Of a stretch of DNA of 64,000 nucleotides, positions 42,429 through 56,093 are shown in pieces. How positions within the stretch are numbered: the first letter of the stretch is position 1; every line of letters begins with the position of its first letter. The position numbers and the translations under genes are program-made. The notes beneath the pieces were generated by a model. It was not told where the DNA came from, ran no database searches, and saw nothing but the letters and a program-made list of their open reading frames with translations. Source of the DNA: Serratia rhizosphaerae (GTDB taxonomy: Bacteria; Pseudomonadota; Gammaproteobacteria; Enterobacterales; Enterobacteriaceae); NCBI RefSeq assembly GCF_009817885.1, contig NZ_CP041764.1, positions 1,736,001-1,800,000 on the forward strand. The letters are read 5' to 3'.

Positions 42429-44387
42429 ATGAGCCAACTGCACAAACATGCGATTCCTGCCGCAATTGCGGAACATGCCCTGATTAGCCCGGCACAATAC
42501 CAGCAATACTATCTGCAATCGGTGCAAGACCCGGCGGCCTTCTGGGGAGAACACGGCAAGATTGTTGACTGGATCAAGCCTTATACTCAGGTAAAAAACA
42601 CCTCTTTCGCGCCGGGGAATATCAGCATCCGTTGGTTTGAAGACGGCACCCTTAACCTGGCGGCCAACTGCCTGGATCGCCATCTGGCCACCCGCGGCGA
42701 CCAAACCGCCATTATCTGGGAAGGTGACGATCCGAACCAATCCAAGCATGTGACCTATAAGCAACTGCATCACGATGTCTGCCAATTTGCCAACGTGCTC
42801 AAAAGTCTGGGGGTGAAGAAAGGCGACGTCGTGGCGATTTATATGCCCATGGTGCCAGAGGCGGCGGTAGCGATGCTGGCCTGCGCCCGTATCGGGGCGG
42901 TGCACTCCGTGATCTTTGGCGGCTTCTCACCGGAAGCGGTGGCCGGACGCATCATCGACTCTAACGCCCGCCTGGTGATCACCGCCGATGAAGGCCTGCG
43001 CGCCGGCCGTTCCGTTCCCTTGAAAAAGAATGTGGATGACGCGCTGAAAAATCCAGGGGTGACCAGCGTCGACAATGTGGTGGTTTTCCAACGTACCGGT
43101 AAACCCGGCTACTGGCAGGAAGGCCGCGACCTCTGGTGGCACGAGCTGACCGTCGGAGTCTCTGCTGAGTGTCCGCCGGAAGAAATGAATGCCGAAGATC
43201 CGCTGTTTATCCTCTATACCTCCGGTTCGACCGGTAAACCGAAGGGCGTACTGCATACTACCGGCGGCTATCTGGTCTATGCGGCGATGACCTTCAAATA
43301 CGTCTTCGACTACCATGATGGCGACATTTACTGGTGCACCGCCGACGTCGGTTGGGTTACCGGCCACAGCTATTTACTGTATGGCCCGCTGGCCTGCGGC
43401 GCCATTACCCTGATGTTTGAAGGCGTGCCGAATTATCCCGGAGTTAATCGTCTGTCGCAGGTCATCGACAAGCATCAGGTTAATATTCTGTATACCGCAC
43501 CGACAGCGATCCGTGCGCTGATGGCGGAGGGCGACAAAGCGATTGAAGATACCAAACGCGACTCGCTGCGCATTATGGGCTCGGTGGGCGAACCGATTAA
43601 CCCGGAAGCCTGGGAGTGGTACTACGAAAAGATCGGCAACGGCCAATGCCCGATCATGGACACCTGGTGGCAGACCGAAACCGGCGGTTTTATGATCACC
43701 CCGCTGCCCGGCGCTACCGAGCTGAAAGCCGGTTCCGCCACGAAGCCGTTCTTCGGCGTACAGCCGGCGCTGGTCGATAATGCCGGTACGCCGCAGGAAG
43801 GCGCCTGCGAAGGCAATCTGGTGATGGTCGACTCCTGGCCTGGCCAGGCGCGGACGCTGTTTGGCGATCACGCGCGCTTTGAACAGACCTATTTCTCGAC
43901 CTTTAAAGGGATGTACTTCAGCGGCGATGGCGCACGACGCGACGAAGACGGCTATTACTGGATTACCGGCCGCGTCGATGACGTACTGAACGTTTCCGGC
44001 CACCGTCTGGGAACGGCAGAAATCGAATCTGCGCTGGTTGCCCACCCGAAAATCGCCGAAGCTGCGGTGGTGGGTATACCGCATAACATTAAAGGCCAGG
44101 CCATTTATGCCTACATCACGCTGAATCACGGCGAAGAACCAACGCCGGAGCTCTATACCGAAGTACGTAACTGGGTGCGTAAAGAGATAGGGCCAATCGC
44201 CACACCGGATATCCTGCACTGGACCGACTCTCTACCGAAAACCCGCTCCGGCAAAATCATGCGGCGTATTCTGCGCAAAATTGCCGCCGGCGATACCAGC
44301 AATCTGGGTGATACCTCGACGCTGGCAGATCCGGCGGTTGTCGACAAGCTGTTGGAAGAAAAACAATCAATGAAAGTACCGTCGTAA
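42429..44387 (+). CDS. acs: Acetyl-CoA synthetase
   Basis: High-affinity acetate activation to acetyl-CoA through acetyl-AMP. 652 residues, identical in length to E. coli. The adenylate-forming core motif is YTSGSTGKPKGVLHTTGG; WWQTETGGFMITPLPGA and the hinge GRVDDVLNVSGHRLGTAEIE are intact. The catalytic, acetylation-controlled lysine is Lys609 in TRSGKIMRRILRK. The ribosome site is AAGGAG. It is followed by yjcH-actP after 193 bases. Confidence 0.98.
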   Translation: MSQLHKHAIPAAIAEHALISPAQYQQYYLQSVQDPAAFWGEHGKIVDWIKPYTQVKNTSFAPGNISIRWFEDGTLNLAANCLDRHLATRGDQTAIIWEGDDPNQSKHVTYKQLHHDVCQFANVLKSLGVKKGDVVAIYMPMVPEAAVAMLACARIGAVHSVIFGGFSPEAVAGRIIDSNARLVITADEGLRAGRSVPLKKNVDDALKNPGVTSVDNVVVFQRTGKPGYWQEGRDLWWHELTVGVSAECPPEEMNAEDPLFILYTSGSTGKPKGVLHTTGGYLVYAAMTFKYVFDYHDGDIYWCTADVGWVTGHSYLLYGPLACGAITLMFEGVPNYPGVNRLSQVIDKHQVNILYTAPTAIRALMAEGDKAIEDTKRDSLRIMGSVGEPINPEAWEWYYEKIGNGQCPIMDTWWQTETGGFMITPLPGATELKAGSATKPFFGVQPALVDNAGTPQEGACEGNLVMVDSWPGQARTLFGDHARFEQTYFSTFKGMYFSGDGARRDEDGYYWITGRVDDVLNVSGHRLGTAEIESALVAHPKIAEAAVVGIPHNIKGQAIYAYITLNHGEEPTPELYTEVRNWVRKEIGPIATPDILHWTDSLPKTRSGKIMRRILRKIAAGDTSNLGDTSTLADPAVVDKLLEEKQSMKVPS

Positions 44388-44580
44388 TTTTTTGCCGTTC
44401 CCGGCCGCCCGGTGCATGTCCGGCCGGCGGCCGCTATCTCCGAAAGTGTTCAGGTTGCAGTCTGCGTCTGAATGAATTACCCGGTATCTGCCTGAAACAA
44501 ATGCCGGAACAGATGTAGGTATCCTGAAAGGCTGCGGATATAGCGCGGCGTTCGCAATCAATGCCTTTTGGAGACATACA

Positions 44581-44892
44581 ATGAATGACACCATTTACCA
44601 GGGAATTGAGCAAAACCCGCGCTTTAAGGAGCTGGTGCGCAAACGTGGCCGTTTCGCCTGGCTACTGTCGTTAATCACGCTGGCGCTATACGTCGGCTTT
44701 ATCCTACTGATCGCCTTCGCGCCGCAGTGGCTGGGTACCCCCATCGCCGCCGGCTCCACCATCACCCGCGGTATTCCCGTCGGCGTCGGATTGATAGTCA
44801 TCTCTTTTGTCTTGACCGGTATCTACGTGTTCCGTGCCAACGGCGAGTTTGATCGCCTGACGGCAGAGATTCTGCGTGAGGTGAAACAATGA
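44581..44892 (+). CDS. yjcH: DUF485 membrane protein YjcH
   Basis: A 103-residue inner-membrane protein with two helices (LLSLITLALYVGFILLIAFAP and a second at about 65-85). It is always found with actP and probably assists it. NPRFKELVRKRGRFAW is the family N-terminal motif. Its end overlaps the actP start by four bases (ATGA). Confidence 0.95.
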   Translation: MNDTIYQGIEQNPRFKELVRKRGRFAWLLSLITLALYVGFILLIAFAPQWLGTPIAAGSTITRGIPVGVGLIVISFVLTGIYVFRANGEFDRLTAEILREVKQ

Positions 44893-46538
44893 GATACTTA
44901 CTTGCCATTGCCGCCCTGCTGCTGCCAACACTGGCCAATGCCGATGCCATCAGCGGTGCGGTGCAGCGCCAGCCGTTAAATATTCAAGCCATCGTGATGT
45001 TTGTCCTGTTCGTCGGTGCGACGTTGTATATCACTTACTGGGCCTCCAAGCGCACCCGCTCCCGCCAGGATTACTATACCGCCGGCGGTCGTATCACCGG
45101 TTTTCAAAACGGGCTGGCGATCGCCGGTGACTTTATGTCCGCCGCCTCGTTTCTCGGCATTTCCGCATTGGTTTATACCTCCGGCTACGACGGACTGATC
45201 TATTCCATTGGTTTTCTGATTGGCTGGCCGATTATCCTATTCCTGATCGCCGAACGGCTGCGTAACCTGGGGCGCTATACCTTTGCCGACGTCGCATCGT
45301 ATCGACTGCAGCAAAAACCGATTCGTCTGTTGTCAGCATGCGGTTCTCTGGTGGTGGTTGCGCTCTATCTGATTGCCCAGATGGTCGGCGCCGGCAAACT
45401 GATCGAGCTGCTGTTCGGGCTGAACTACCACGTAGCGGTTATTTTGGTCGGTATTTTGATGGTGATGTACGTTCTGTTTGGCGGGATGTTGGCCACTACC
45501 TGGGTACAGATTATCAAAGCCGTTCTGCTGCTGGCCGGCGCCAGTTTTATGGCACTGATGGTGATGAAGTCGGTCAATTTTGATTTCAATACGCTGTTTG
45601 CCGAAGCCGTGAAGGTGCACCCGAAGGGAGGCGATATCATGAGCCCCGGAGGACTGGTCTCTGACCCCATATCAGCGCTATCGCTGGGCCTGGCACTCAT
45701 GTTCGGCACCGCCGGCTTGCCGCATATCCTGATGCGTTTCTTCACCGTCAGCGATGCCAAAGAAGCGCGAAAAAGCGTATTCTACGCAACCGGTTTTATT
45801 GGCTATTTCTATATTCTGACCTTCATTATCGGCTTTGGCGCCATCCTGCTGGTCAGTGCCAATCCGGCCTTTAAAGATGCCACCGGCGCACTGCTTGGCG
45901 GCACCAATATGGCCGCCGTTCACTTAGCCAATGCGGTTGGCGGTAATTTCTTCCTTGGTTTTATCTCTGCCGTCGCGTTCGCCACCATCCTGGCGGTTGT
46001 TGCCGGTCTGACATTAGCCGGGGCTTCTGCGGTATCGCACGATCTCTACGCCAGCGTGGTCAAAAACGGCAAGGCGACCGAGAAAGAAGAGCTGCGGGTG
46101 TCGAAAATTACCGTGGTACTGCTGGGGATCGTCGCCATTGGCTTGGGGATCCTATTCGAAAAACAAAATATCGCCTTTATGGTCGGGCTGGCCTTCTCCA
46201 TCGCCGCCAGCTGTAACTTCCCGATCATTATTCTTTCTATGTACTGGTCGCGTCTGACAACCCGCGGCGCCATGATCGGCGGCTGGCTCGGTCTGCTGAC
46301 CGCGGTGCTTCTGATGATTCTGGGGCCAACGATCTGGGTAGAGATTCTGGGCCATGAGAAGCCTATCTATCCGTACGAATACCCGGCGCTGTTCTCCATG
46401 ATCGTAGCCTTTATCGGTACCTGGCTGTTCTCTGTCACCGACAGTTCATTGACGGGTCAGCAGGAGCGTGAGCGCTTCCGCTCCCAGTTTGTTCGTTCGC
46501 AAACCGGGCTCGGGATTTCCCAGGGAAGTTCTCATTAG
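44889..46538 (+). CDS. actP: Cation/acetate symporter ActP
   Basis: A sodium:solute symporter-family carrier for acetate and glycolate. 549 residues with a cleavable signal peptide (LLAIAALLLPTLANADA) and about 13 membrane helices. Conserved segments are QDYYTAGGRITGFQNGLAIAGDFMSAASFLGIS (in pieces) and GLPHILMRFFTVSDAKEARKS. Completes the acs-yjcH-actP acetate-recovery operon. Confidence 0.96.
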   Translation: MRYLLAIAALLLPTLANADAISGAVQRQPLNIQAIVMFVLFVGATLYITYWASKRTRSRQDYYTAGGRITGFQNGLAIAGDFMSAASFLGISALVYTSGYDGLIYSIGFLIGWPIILFLIAERLRNLGRYTFADVASYRLQQKPIRLLSACGSLVVVALYLIAQMVGAGKLIELLFGLNYHVAVILVGILMVMYVLFGGMLATTWVQIIKAVLLLAGASFMALMVMKSVNFDFNTLFAEAVKVHPKGGDIMSPGGLVSDPISALSLGLALMFGTAGLPHILMRFFTVSDAKEARKSVFYATGFIGYFYILTFIIGFGAILLVSANPAFKDATGALLGGTNMAAVHLANAVGGNFFLGFISAVAFATILAVVAGLTLAGASAVSHDLYASVVKNGKATEKEELRVSKITVVLLGIVAIGLGILFEKQNIAFMVGLAFSIAASCNFPIIILSMYWSRLTTRGAMIGGWLGLLTAVLLMILGPTIWVEILGHEKPIYPYEYPALFSMIVAFIGTWLFSVTDSSLTGQQERERFRSQFVRSQTGLGISQGSSH

Positions 46539-46558
46539 TCGGTAAACACCTGTGACTC

Positions 46559-46578
46559 AAAGGCCCTACGGGGCCTTT
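46559..46578 (+). terminator. actP terminator
   Basis: An 8-bp stem (AAAGGCCC / GGGCCTTT) with the stable TACG tetraloop and a trailing T-run. Confidence 0.88.
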
Positions 46579-46626
46579 TTAATGGTCGATAGAGTTAGAT
46601 ACAGATAAATAACGCAGAAACGCAAA

Positions 46627-46652
46627 AAGCCTCATGCTTTCGCATGAGGCTT
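46627..46652 (-). terminator. rRNA operon terminator
   Basis: An 11-bp stem (AAGCCTCATGC / GCATGAGGCTT) with the loop TTTC. On the minus strand it follows 5S rRNA by 13 bases and ends in a U-run. Confidence 0.9.
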
Positions 46653-46665
46653 CTTACTTTGTTTG

Positions 46666-46785
46666 ATGCCTGGCAGTGTCCTACTCTCGCATGGGGAGAC
46701 CCCACACTACCATCGGCGCTACGGCGTTTCACTTCTGAGTTCGGCATGGGGTCAGGTGGGACCACCGCGCTATTGCCGCCAGGCA
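46666..46785 (-). rRNA. rrf: 5S ribosomal RNA
   Basis: 120 bases beginning TGCCTGGCGGCAATAGCGCG and ending CTGCCAGGCAT, nearly the E. coli sequence. Last gene of the rRNA operon; 177 bases separate it from 23S. Confidence 0.98.
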
Positions 46786-46962
46786 AATTCTGTTTCAATC
46801 AACCCGCAGCGCATTCACGCCGCCAGTCAATCCAATCTCGGAACTTCGCTGAAAATTATTCGTATCATCCTGATACTCCCCCCTTCGGGGCCAACGCTCC
46901 GCGTTGTTCAAAATCGTTCCCGACGATTTTGTCATCCGTCTCTAAAACACCTTCGGTGTTGT

Positions 46963-49870
<2,908 letters not shown>

Positions 49871-50007
49871 TCACAACCCGAAGGTGTCTTTCGACATCGT
49901 CGCATTGCTACATTTGAGAGACTCTATGACAGGTTACTCCTCATCCCGAACTTCTACGGGGGACAAGTTTCAGCTGCCATGTTTCAATTTTCAGCTTGTT
50001 CCAGATT

Positions 50008-50018
50008 GTTAAAGAGCA
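50008..50018 (-). promoter_or_regulatory. boxA antitermination site in the 16S-23S spacer
   Basis: TGCTCTTTAAC on the minus strand, the rRNA boxA core, upstream of 23S. Confidence 0.75.
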
Positions 50019-50091
50019 AATATCTCAAACATGACTCGCAAGTCAGTTTTGAGATATCGTTTGATACCGTCTTTCACCCGATATCAGCAAA

Positions 50092-50167
50092 TGGCGTCCC
50101 CTAGGGGATTCGAACCCCTGTTACCGCCGTGAAAGGGCGGTGTCCTAGGCCTCTAGACGAAGGGGAC
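50092..50167 (-). tRNA. tRNA-Glu (TTC) in the rRNA spacer
   Basis: 76 bases with encoded CCA, beginning GTCCCCTTCGTCTAGAGGCC, with anticodon loop CCTTTCACG (TTC). The single-tRNA-Glu spacer matches E. coli rrnE, which also lies next to purH. Confidence 0.98.
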
Positions 50168-50254
50168 ACGGTATATGTCGGCTTCGCAGACGCTTTGCTC
50201 GTTCTTTTCATCAGACAATCTGTGTGGACACTGCACAGTCAGGATATCTTTAGG

Positions 50255-51796
<1,542 letters not shown>

Positions 51797-51948
51797 AAAG
51801 CTTGATTCGCTAAGTTAATAGCTGTTGCTCAAAGATTTACTGCATGAATTTTACTTCAGTTAGTCACTCTTCAAGACTTGATATTTTTTTGCATCCGAAG
51901 ATGCTGGATATCGTCTTGTGAGTGCCCACACAGATTGTCTGATAAATT

Positions 51949-52134
51949 GTTAAAGAGCAGTGAGTTACGCGCTTTCGCTTGCTAACTCGAGGTGGCGTAT
52001 ATTACGCTTTCCTCTTTCAGAGTCAATTCATTTTTTCAGAATTTTTTCTCTGTCGACCCCGGATACTCTGTGATGTTGTTCACATGTTCCGTGTCGATGG
52101 AGGCGCATTATAGGGAGTTCCGCGCAGGCCGCAA
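51949..52134 (-). promoter_or_regulatory. rRNA operon promoters P1, P2 and leader boxA
   Basis: On the minus strand: P1 has -35 TTGCGG (52129-52134), a 16-base spacer and -10 TATAAT (52107-52112). P2 has TTGACT (52021-52026), a 16-base spacer and TAATAT (51999-52004). A boxA sequence (GCTCTTTAACA) lies at 51949-51959, ahead of 16S. The P1 sequence and GC discriminator fit stringent and growth-rate control. The rest of 51797-52251 holds no gene. Confidence 0.88.
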
Positions 52135-52210
52135 CAGGTATTTTCAACAAAAACGTTCGTTTGCTGCATTCCACAGCAAAAGCCGCCCTTATACCCACTT
52201 TTGCACAAAC

Positions 52211-52219
52211 TTATCCACA
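52211..52219 (+). promoter_or_regulatory. Single DnaA-box match TTATCCACA
   Basis: A perfect match to the strong DnaA box, alone between the rrn promoters and the purH PurR box. One box in a gene-regulatory region may be chance or may bind DnaA weakly. Confidence 0.3.
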
Positions 52220-52251
52220 GAAGGTATTTGAGCGGAAAATTTACGAGCACC

Positions 52252-52273
52252 ACGCAAACGTTTTCGCTACAAT
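52252..52273 (+). promoter_or_regulatory. purH promoter with PurR operator
   Basis: ACGCAAACGTTTTCGC (52252-52267) matches the PurR consensus ACGCAAACGTTTGCGT closely and directly abuts the -10 TACAAT (52268-52273), so bound PurR would block the promoter. The layout is like E. coli purHD. The untranslated leader is about 130 bases. Confidence 0.88.
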
Positions 52274-52409
52274 TCCCGGCGATGAAACGATCCCCCTTTA
52301 TGGGGGCGTTACCTGAATCTGTTCCTGTTTCTCTTTATATAGAGAGTCAAAAGGTAGAGATTCACGTAACGCTCTTTATATTGCGACTCAAAAGCCAAGG
52401 GATAAAACC

Positions 52410-53999
52410 ATGCAACAACCTCGTCCAATCCGCCGGGCCCTGCTCAGCGTTTCTGACAAAGCCGGTATCGTTGAATTTGCGCAGGCGCTGTCACAGCGCG
52501 GCGTTGAACTTCTGTCTACCGGCGGCACCGCCCGCCTGCTGGCTGATGCCGGCCTGCCTGTCACCGAAGTGTCCGACTATACCGGTTTCCCGGAGATGAT
52601 GGACGGACGAGTCAAAACCCTGCATCCCAAAGTACACGGCGGCATTCTCGGCCGGCGCGGCCAGGATGATGCCATCATGAACCAGCATGCGATCCAGCCG
52701 ATCGATATGGTGGTCGTCAACCTGTACCCTTTCGCACAGACCGTTGCACGCCCGGACTGCTCGCTGGAAGACGCGGTGGAAAACATCGATATCGGCGGGC
52801 CGACCATGGTGCGCTCTGCCGCCAAGAACCATAAAGACGTTGCCATCGTGGTGAAGAGCTGCGACTACGCAGCAATTATTGGCGAGATGGATAACAACGA
52901 CGGCTCCCTGCTGTTCAACACTCGCTTCAATCTGGCGATCAAAGCCTTTGAACATACCGCCGCCTATGACAGCATGATTGCCAACTACTTCGGCACGCTG
53001 GTGCCGGCTTACCACGGCGATACCGAACAGCCTGCCGGCCGCTTCCCGCGCACCCTGAATCTGAACTACGTGAAGAAGCAGGATATGCGCTACGGGGAAA
53101 ACAGCCACCAGCAGGCCGCCTTCTATATAGAAGAGAATCTGCAGGAGGCGTCCGTCGCCACGGCGCAGCAGCTGCAGGGTAAAGCGCTCTCTTACAACAA
53201 TATCGCGGATACCGACGCCGCGCTGGAGTGCGTAAAAGAGTTCGCCGAGCCGGCCTGCGTAATCGTCAAACATGCCAACCCGTGCGGCGTGGCAATTGGC
53301 GATGACATTCTGGCGGCCTACGAGCGCGCTTACAAAACCGACCCGACCTCCGCGTTCGGCGGCATCATCGCCTTTAACCGTGAGCTGGACGCCGCCACCG
53401 CGCAGGCCATTATCAGTCGCCAGTTCGTTGAAGTGATCATCGCGCCAAACGTCAGCGAAGAAGCACGCAGCCTGCTGGCCGCCAAACAGAACGTGCGCGT
53501 ACTGGCCTGCGGACAATGGCAGCAGCGCGTTGCCGGCCTGGACTTCAAACGCGTCAACGGCGGCCTGCTGGTGCAGGATCGCGATTTGGGCATGGTGACC
53601 GCAGATGACCTGCGCGTCGTCACCGAGCGCCAGCCAAGCGAGCAAGAGCTGCGTGATGCGCTGTTCTGCTGGAAAGTGGCCAAGTTCGTGAAGTCCAATG
53701 CTATCGTCTATGCACGCGACAATATGACCATCGGCATTGGTGCCGGCCAAATGAGCCGCGTTTACTCCGCCAAAATCGCCGGCATCAAGGCAGGCGATGA
53801 AGGGCTGGAAGTGAAAGGCTCCGCAATGGCCTCCGACGCCTTCTTCCCGTTCCGCGACGGCATTGATGCCGCAGCCGCGGTGGGCATCACCTGCGTGATC
53901 CAGCCGGGCGGCTCCATTCGCGACGACGAAGTGATCGCCGCCGCCAACGAGCACGGCATCGCCATGATCTTCACCGACATGCGCCACTTCCGCCATTAA
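52410..53999 (+). CDS. purH: Bifunctional AICAR transformylase / IMP cyclohydrolase
   Basis: Carries out the last two steps of IMP synthesis. 529 residues. The N-terminal MGS-like IMP cyclohydrolase domain has SDKAGIVEFAQAL, STGGTARLL and DGRVKTLHPKVHGG. The C-terminal AICARFT domain has KHANPCG, TSAFGGIIAFN and the final IQPGGSIRDDEVI. The start is fixed by the match to E. coli; the upstream sequence is AAGGGATAAAACC. Controlled by PurR. Confidence 0.98.
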   Translation: MQQPRPIRRALLSVSDKAGIVEFAQALSQRGVELLSTGGTARLLADAGLPVTEVSDYTGFPEMMDGRVKTLHPKVHGGILGRRGQDDAIMNQHAIQPIDMVVVNLYPFAQTVARPDCSLEDAVENIDIGGPTMVRSAAKNHKDVAIVVKSCDYAAIIGEMDNNDGSLLFNTRFNLAIKAFEHTAAYDSMIANYFGTLVPAYHGDTEQPAGRFPRTLNLNYVKKQDMRYGENSHQQAAFYIEENLQEASVATAQQLQGKALSYNNIADTDAALECVKEFAEPACVIVKHANPCGVAIGDDILAAYERAYKTDPTSAFGGIIAFNRELDAATAQAIISRQFVEVIIAPNVSEEARSLLAAKQNVRVLACGQWQQRVAGLDFKRVNGGLLVQDRDLGMVTADDLRVVTERQPSEQELRDALFCWKVAKFVKSNAIVYARDNMTIGIGAGQMSRVYSAKIAGIKAGDEGLEVKGSAMASDAFFPFRDGIDAAAAVGITCVIQPGGSIRDDEVIAAANEHGIAMIFTDMRHFRH

Positions 54000-54011
54000 T
54001 CCCCTGTTATT

Positions 54012-54042
54012 GCGTGCGCCGCGTGGCGCACGCCGTTTTTTT
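54012..54042 (+). terminator. Terminator-like hairpin between purH and purD
   Basis: A perfect 9-bp stem (GCGTGCGCC / GGCGCACGC) with the loop GCGT, followed by CG and seven T residues, 12 bases after the purH stop and 13 bases before purD. It has all the marks of an intrinsic terminator and would lower purD expression relative to purH. Confidence 0.75.
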
Positions 54043-54054
54043 GTGGAGCACCTG

Positions 54055-55338
54055 ATGAATATTTTAGTTATCGGTAACGGCGGGCGTGAACACGCGCTGG
54101 CCTGGAAAGCCGCCCAGTCGCCGCTGGCTGATAAAGTCTACGTCGCCCCCGGTAATGCCGGCAGCGCGCTGGAAAGCAATCTGGAAAACGTAGCCATTTC
54201 CGCCACCGACATCCCGGCGCTGCTCGCCTTTGCCCAGAGCCACGACATCGGCCTGACCATTGTCGGGCCGGAAGCACCGCTGGTAATCGGCGTGGTCGAC
54301 GCCTTCCAGGCCGCCGGCCTGAAAATCTTCGGTCCGTCGCAGGCCGCCGCCCAGTTGGAAGGCTCCAAAGCATTTACCAAAGATTTCCTTGCCCGCCATC
54401 AGATCCCGACGGCGGAGTACCAAAACTTTACCGACGTAGACACGGCGCTGGACTACGTGCGCAGCAAAGGCGCGCCGATCGTGATTAAGGCCGACGGGCT
54501 GGCGGCAGGCAAAGGGGTCATCGTCGCCCTGACGCTGCAGCAGGCAGAAGACGCCGTGCGCGATATGCTGGCGGGCAACGCCTTTGGCGACGCCGGCCAC
54601 CGGATTGTGGTTGAAGAGTTCCTGGATGGCGAAGAAGCCAGCTTTATCGTCATGGTGGATGGCGAACACGTGGTGCCGATGGCCACCAGCCAAGACCACA
54701 AACGCGTCGGCGACGGCGATACCGGCCCGAACACCGGCGGCATGGGCGCTTACTCGCCGGCGCCGGTGGTTACCGACGAAATCCACCAGCGGGTGATGGA
54801 TCAGGTGATCTGGCCAACGGTGCGCGGCATGGCGGCAGAAGGCAACACCTACGTCGGTTTCCTGTACGCCGGCCTGATGATTTCCGCCGAGGGTCAGCCA
54901 AAAGTGATCGAATTCAACTGCCGCTTCGGTGACCCGGAAACCCAGCCGATCATGATGCGCCTGCGCTCCGATCTGGTGGCACTGTGCCTGGCAGGCGCTG
55001 AAGGCACGCTGGATCAGCAGACTTCCCAGTGGGATGAGCGCCCCGCTCTTGGCGTGGTGTTGGCTGCCGGCGGCTATCCTGGCGACTACCGCACCGGCGA
55101 TGCGATTCACGGCCTGCCGCAGCAGGAGAGCGCCGACGGTAAAGTCTTCCATGCCGGCACGCAGTTGAAAGATGGCGAAGTCGTTACCAGCGGCGGACGC
55201 GTACTGTGTGTGACGGCGCTGGGCGAGACGGTGGCGCAGGCGCAGCAACGCGCTTATCAACTGGCGGCGGGTATTGAGTGGCAGGACAGCTTCTGCCGGA
55301 AAGATATCGGTTATCGCGCGATTGCGCGCGGCAAGTAA
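54055..55338 (+). CDS. purD: Phosphoribosylamine-glycine ligase (GAR synthetase)
   Basis: Second step of purine synthesis; an ATP-grasp enzyme of 427 residues. The start MNILVIGNGGREHALAWKAA follows GTGGAGCACCTG; 15 in-frame codons upstream run through the hairpin and are rejected. Motifs seen: IVGPEAPLVIGVVDAF, FLDGEEASFIVMVDG, and the ATP-grasp signature VIEFNCRFGDPETQ. It follows purH, but across a terminator-like hairpin. Confidence 0.97.
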   Translation: MNILVIGNGGREHALAWKAAQSPLADKVYVAPGNAGSALESNLENVAISATDIPALLAFAQSHDIGLTIVGPEAPLVIGVVDAFQAAGLKIFGPSQAAAQLEGSKAFTKDFLARHQIPTAEYQNFTDVDTALDYVRSKGAPIVIKADGLAAGKGVIVALTLQQAEDAVRDMLAGNAFGDAGHRIVVEEFLDGEEASFIVMVDGEHVVPMATSQDHKRVGDGDTGPNTGGMGAYSPAPVVTDEIHQRVMDQVIWPTVRGMAAEGNTYVGFLYAGLMISAEGQPKVIEFNCRFGDPETQPIMMRLRSDLVALCLAGAEGTLDQQTSQWDERPALGVVLAAGGYPGDYRTGDAIHGLPQQESADGKVFHAGTQLKDGEVVTSGGRVLCVTALGETVAQAQQRAYQLAAGIEWQDSFCRKDIGYRAIARGK

Positions 55339-55385
55339 ATCACGCTGCATGGCAGGGCGCGTTCGCCGCGTCCTGTCCCCTTCTG

Positions 55386-56087
55386 TTACAGCGCGTCTTC
55401 CTGCGGTTCCCAGGTACAGAAATCTTCGTTCGCCACCAGCAACAGCTGACGCCCTTCCGGCGCCTCCAGCCAGGCCACGCTGACCGGCCCTGCGCTGTTT
55501 TGCGCCCGGCGCTCAATCCACGCCGTCGCTCTGTCGCCCAACTCCGGCTCACGCCACTGCCCGGCGCAGGTTTTCACTCCGTCCTGCTGCCAGCGCCCCT
55601 GATATAAGGTCACTCTGCCGGCCCGCAGCGCATCGCTGAGTGCCAGTACGCGGCGCGCCTGATATTGATAACGAGCGATATCGTCCGCAGACAGCGGCTC
55701 GCGCCGCGTCGCCAGCTGGCGCTGCATAAAGCTGACCGTACCGTCATCGGTAAAACGCAGTTGAATAGAGTCGCGATCGCCGTCGGCGTCGGTACGCTTG
55801 ATTTGCCTCAGCGCGCCGTGTTGATAGTCATAGCGGGTTGTCACAGTGCCAACGCCGCGGTAGGGGCTGTATACGGTTACCAGCACTGCCGGACGCTGTT
55901 GTTCGTCGTCTTTACGCCACAGGCGGATTACGCCCTGATCGGCCACGTAGCCGCTGGCGGTAAAGGCGGGGGGAGTATGATGCCAACTACACGCGCTCAG
56001 GACGCTGGCAATGCCAATGGCTGCCAGCGCCCTGCGCACAAACAAAAGGGGCTTCAAAGCCCCCCTGTTTAATCTTTTCACCAACAC
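55386..56087 (-). CDS. yjaH: DUF1481 lipoprotein YjaH
   Basis: A predicted lipoprotein of unknown function next to hupA, as E. coli yjaH is. The lipobox is VLSAC (Cys33 from the first GTG). The mature part has FTASGYVADQGVIRLWRKDD and a C-terminal NEDFCTWEP. The start is uncertain: the frame opens with GTG-TTG-GTG at 56087, 6 bases after the hupA stop and with no ribosome site, and the hupA terminator lies inside its first codons. A GTG at 56039 (MRRALAAIGIASVLSAC) gives a neat signal peptide and may be the true start. Confidence 0.8.
   Translation of the reverse strand: MLVKRLNRGALKPLLFVRRALAAIGIASVLSACSWHHTPPAFTASGYVADQGVIRLWRKDDEQQRPAVLVTVYSPYRGVGTVTTRYDYQHGALRQIKRTDADGDRDSIQLRFTDDGTVSFMQRQLATRREPLSADDIARYQYQARRVLALSDALRAGRVTLYQGRWQQDGVKTCAGQWREPELGDRATAWIERRAQNSAGPVSVAWLEAPEGRQLLLVANEDFCTWEPQEDAL
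56041..56063 (-). terminator. hupA terminator
   Basis: On the minus strand GGGGCT-TTGA-AGCCCC followed by TTTTGTT, about 30 bases after the hupA stop. It overlaps the 5' end of the longest yjaH frame. Confidence 0.75.
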
Positions 56088-56093
56088 GCAGTC

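Noticed and set aside
52491..53996. A 501-codon open frame antisense to purH
   Set aside because: It mirrors the purH codons; such long shadows are common opposite GC-rich genes, and purH is certain.
54064..55350. A 428-codon open frame antisense to purD
   Set aside because: Shadow of purD; His- and Arg-rich with no domain.
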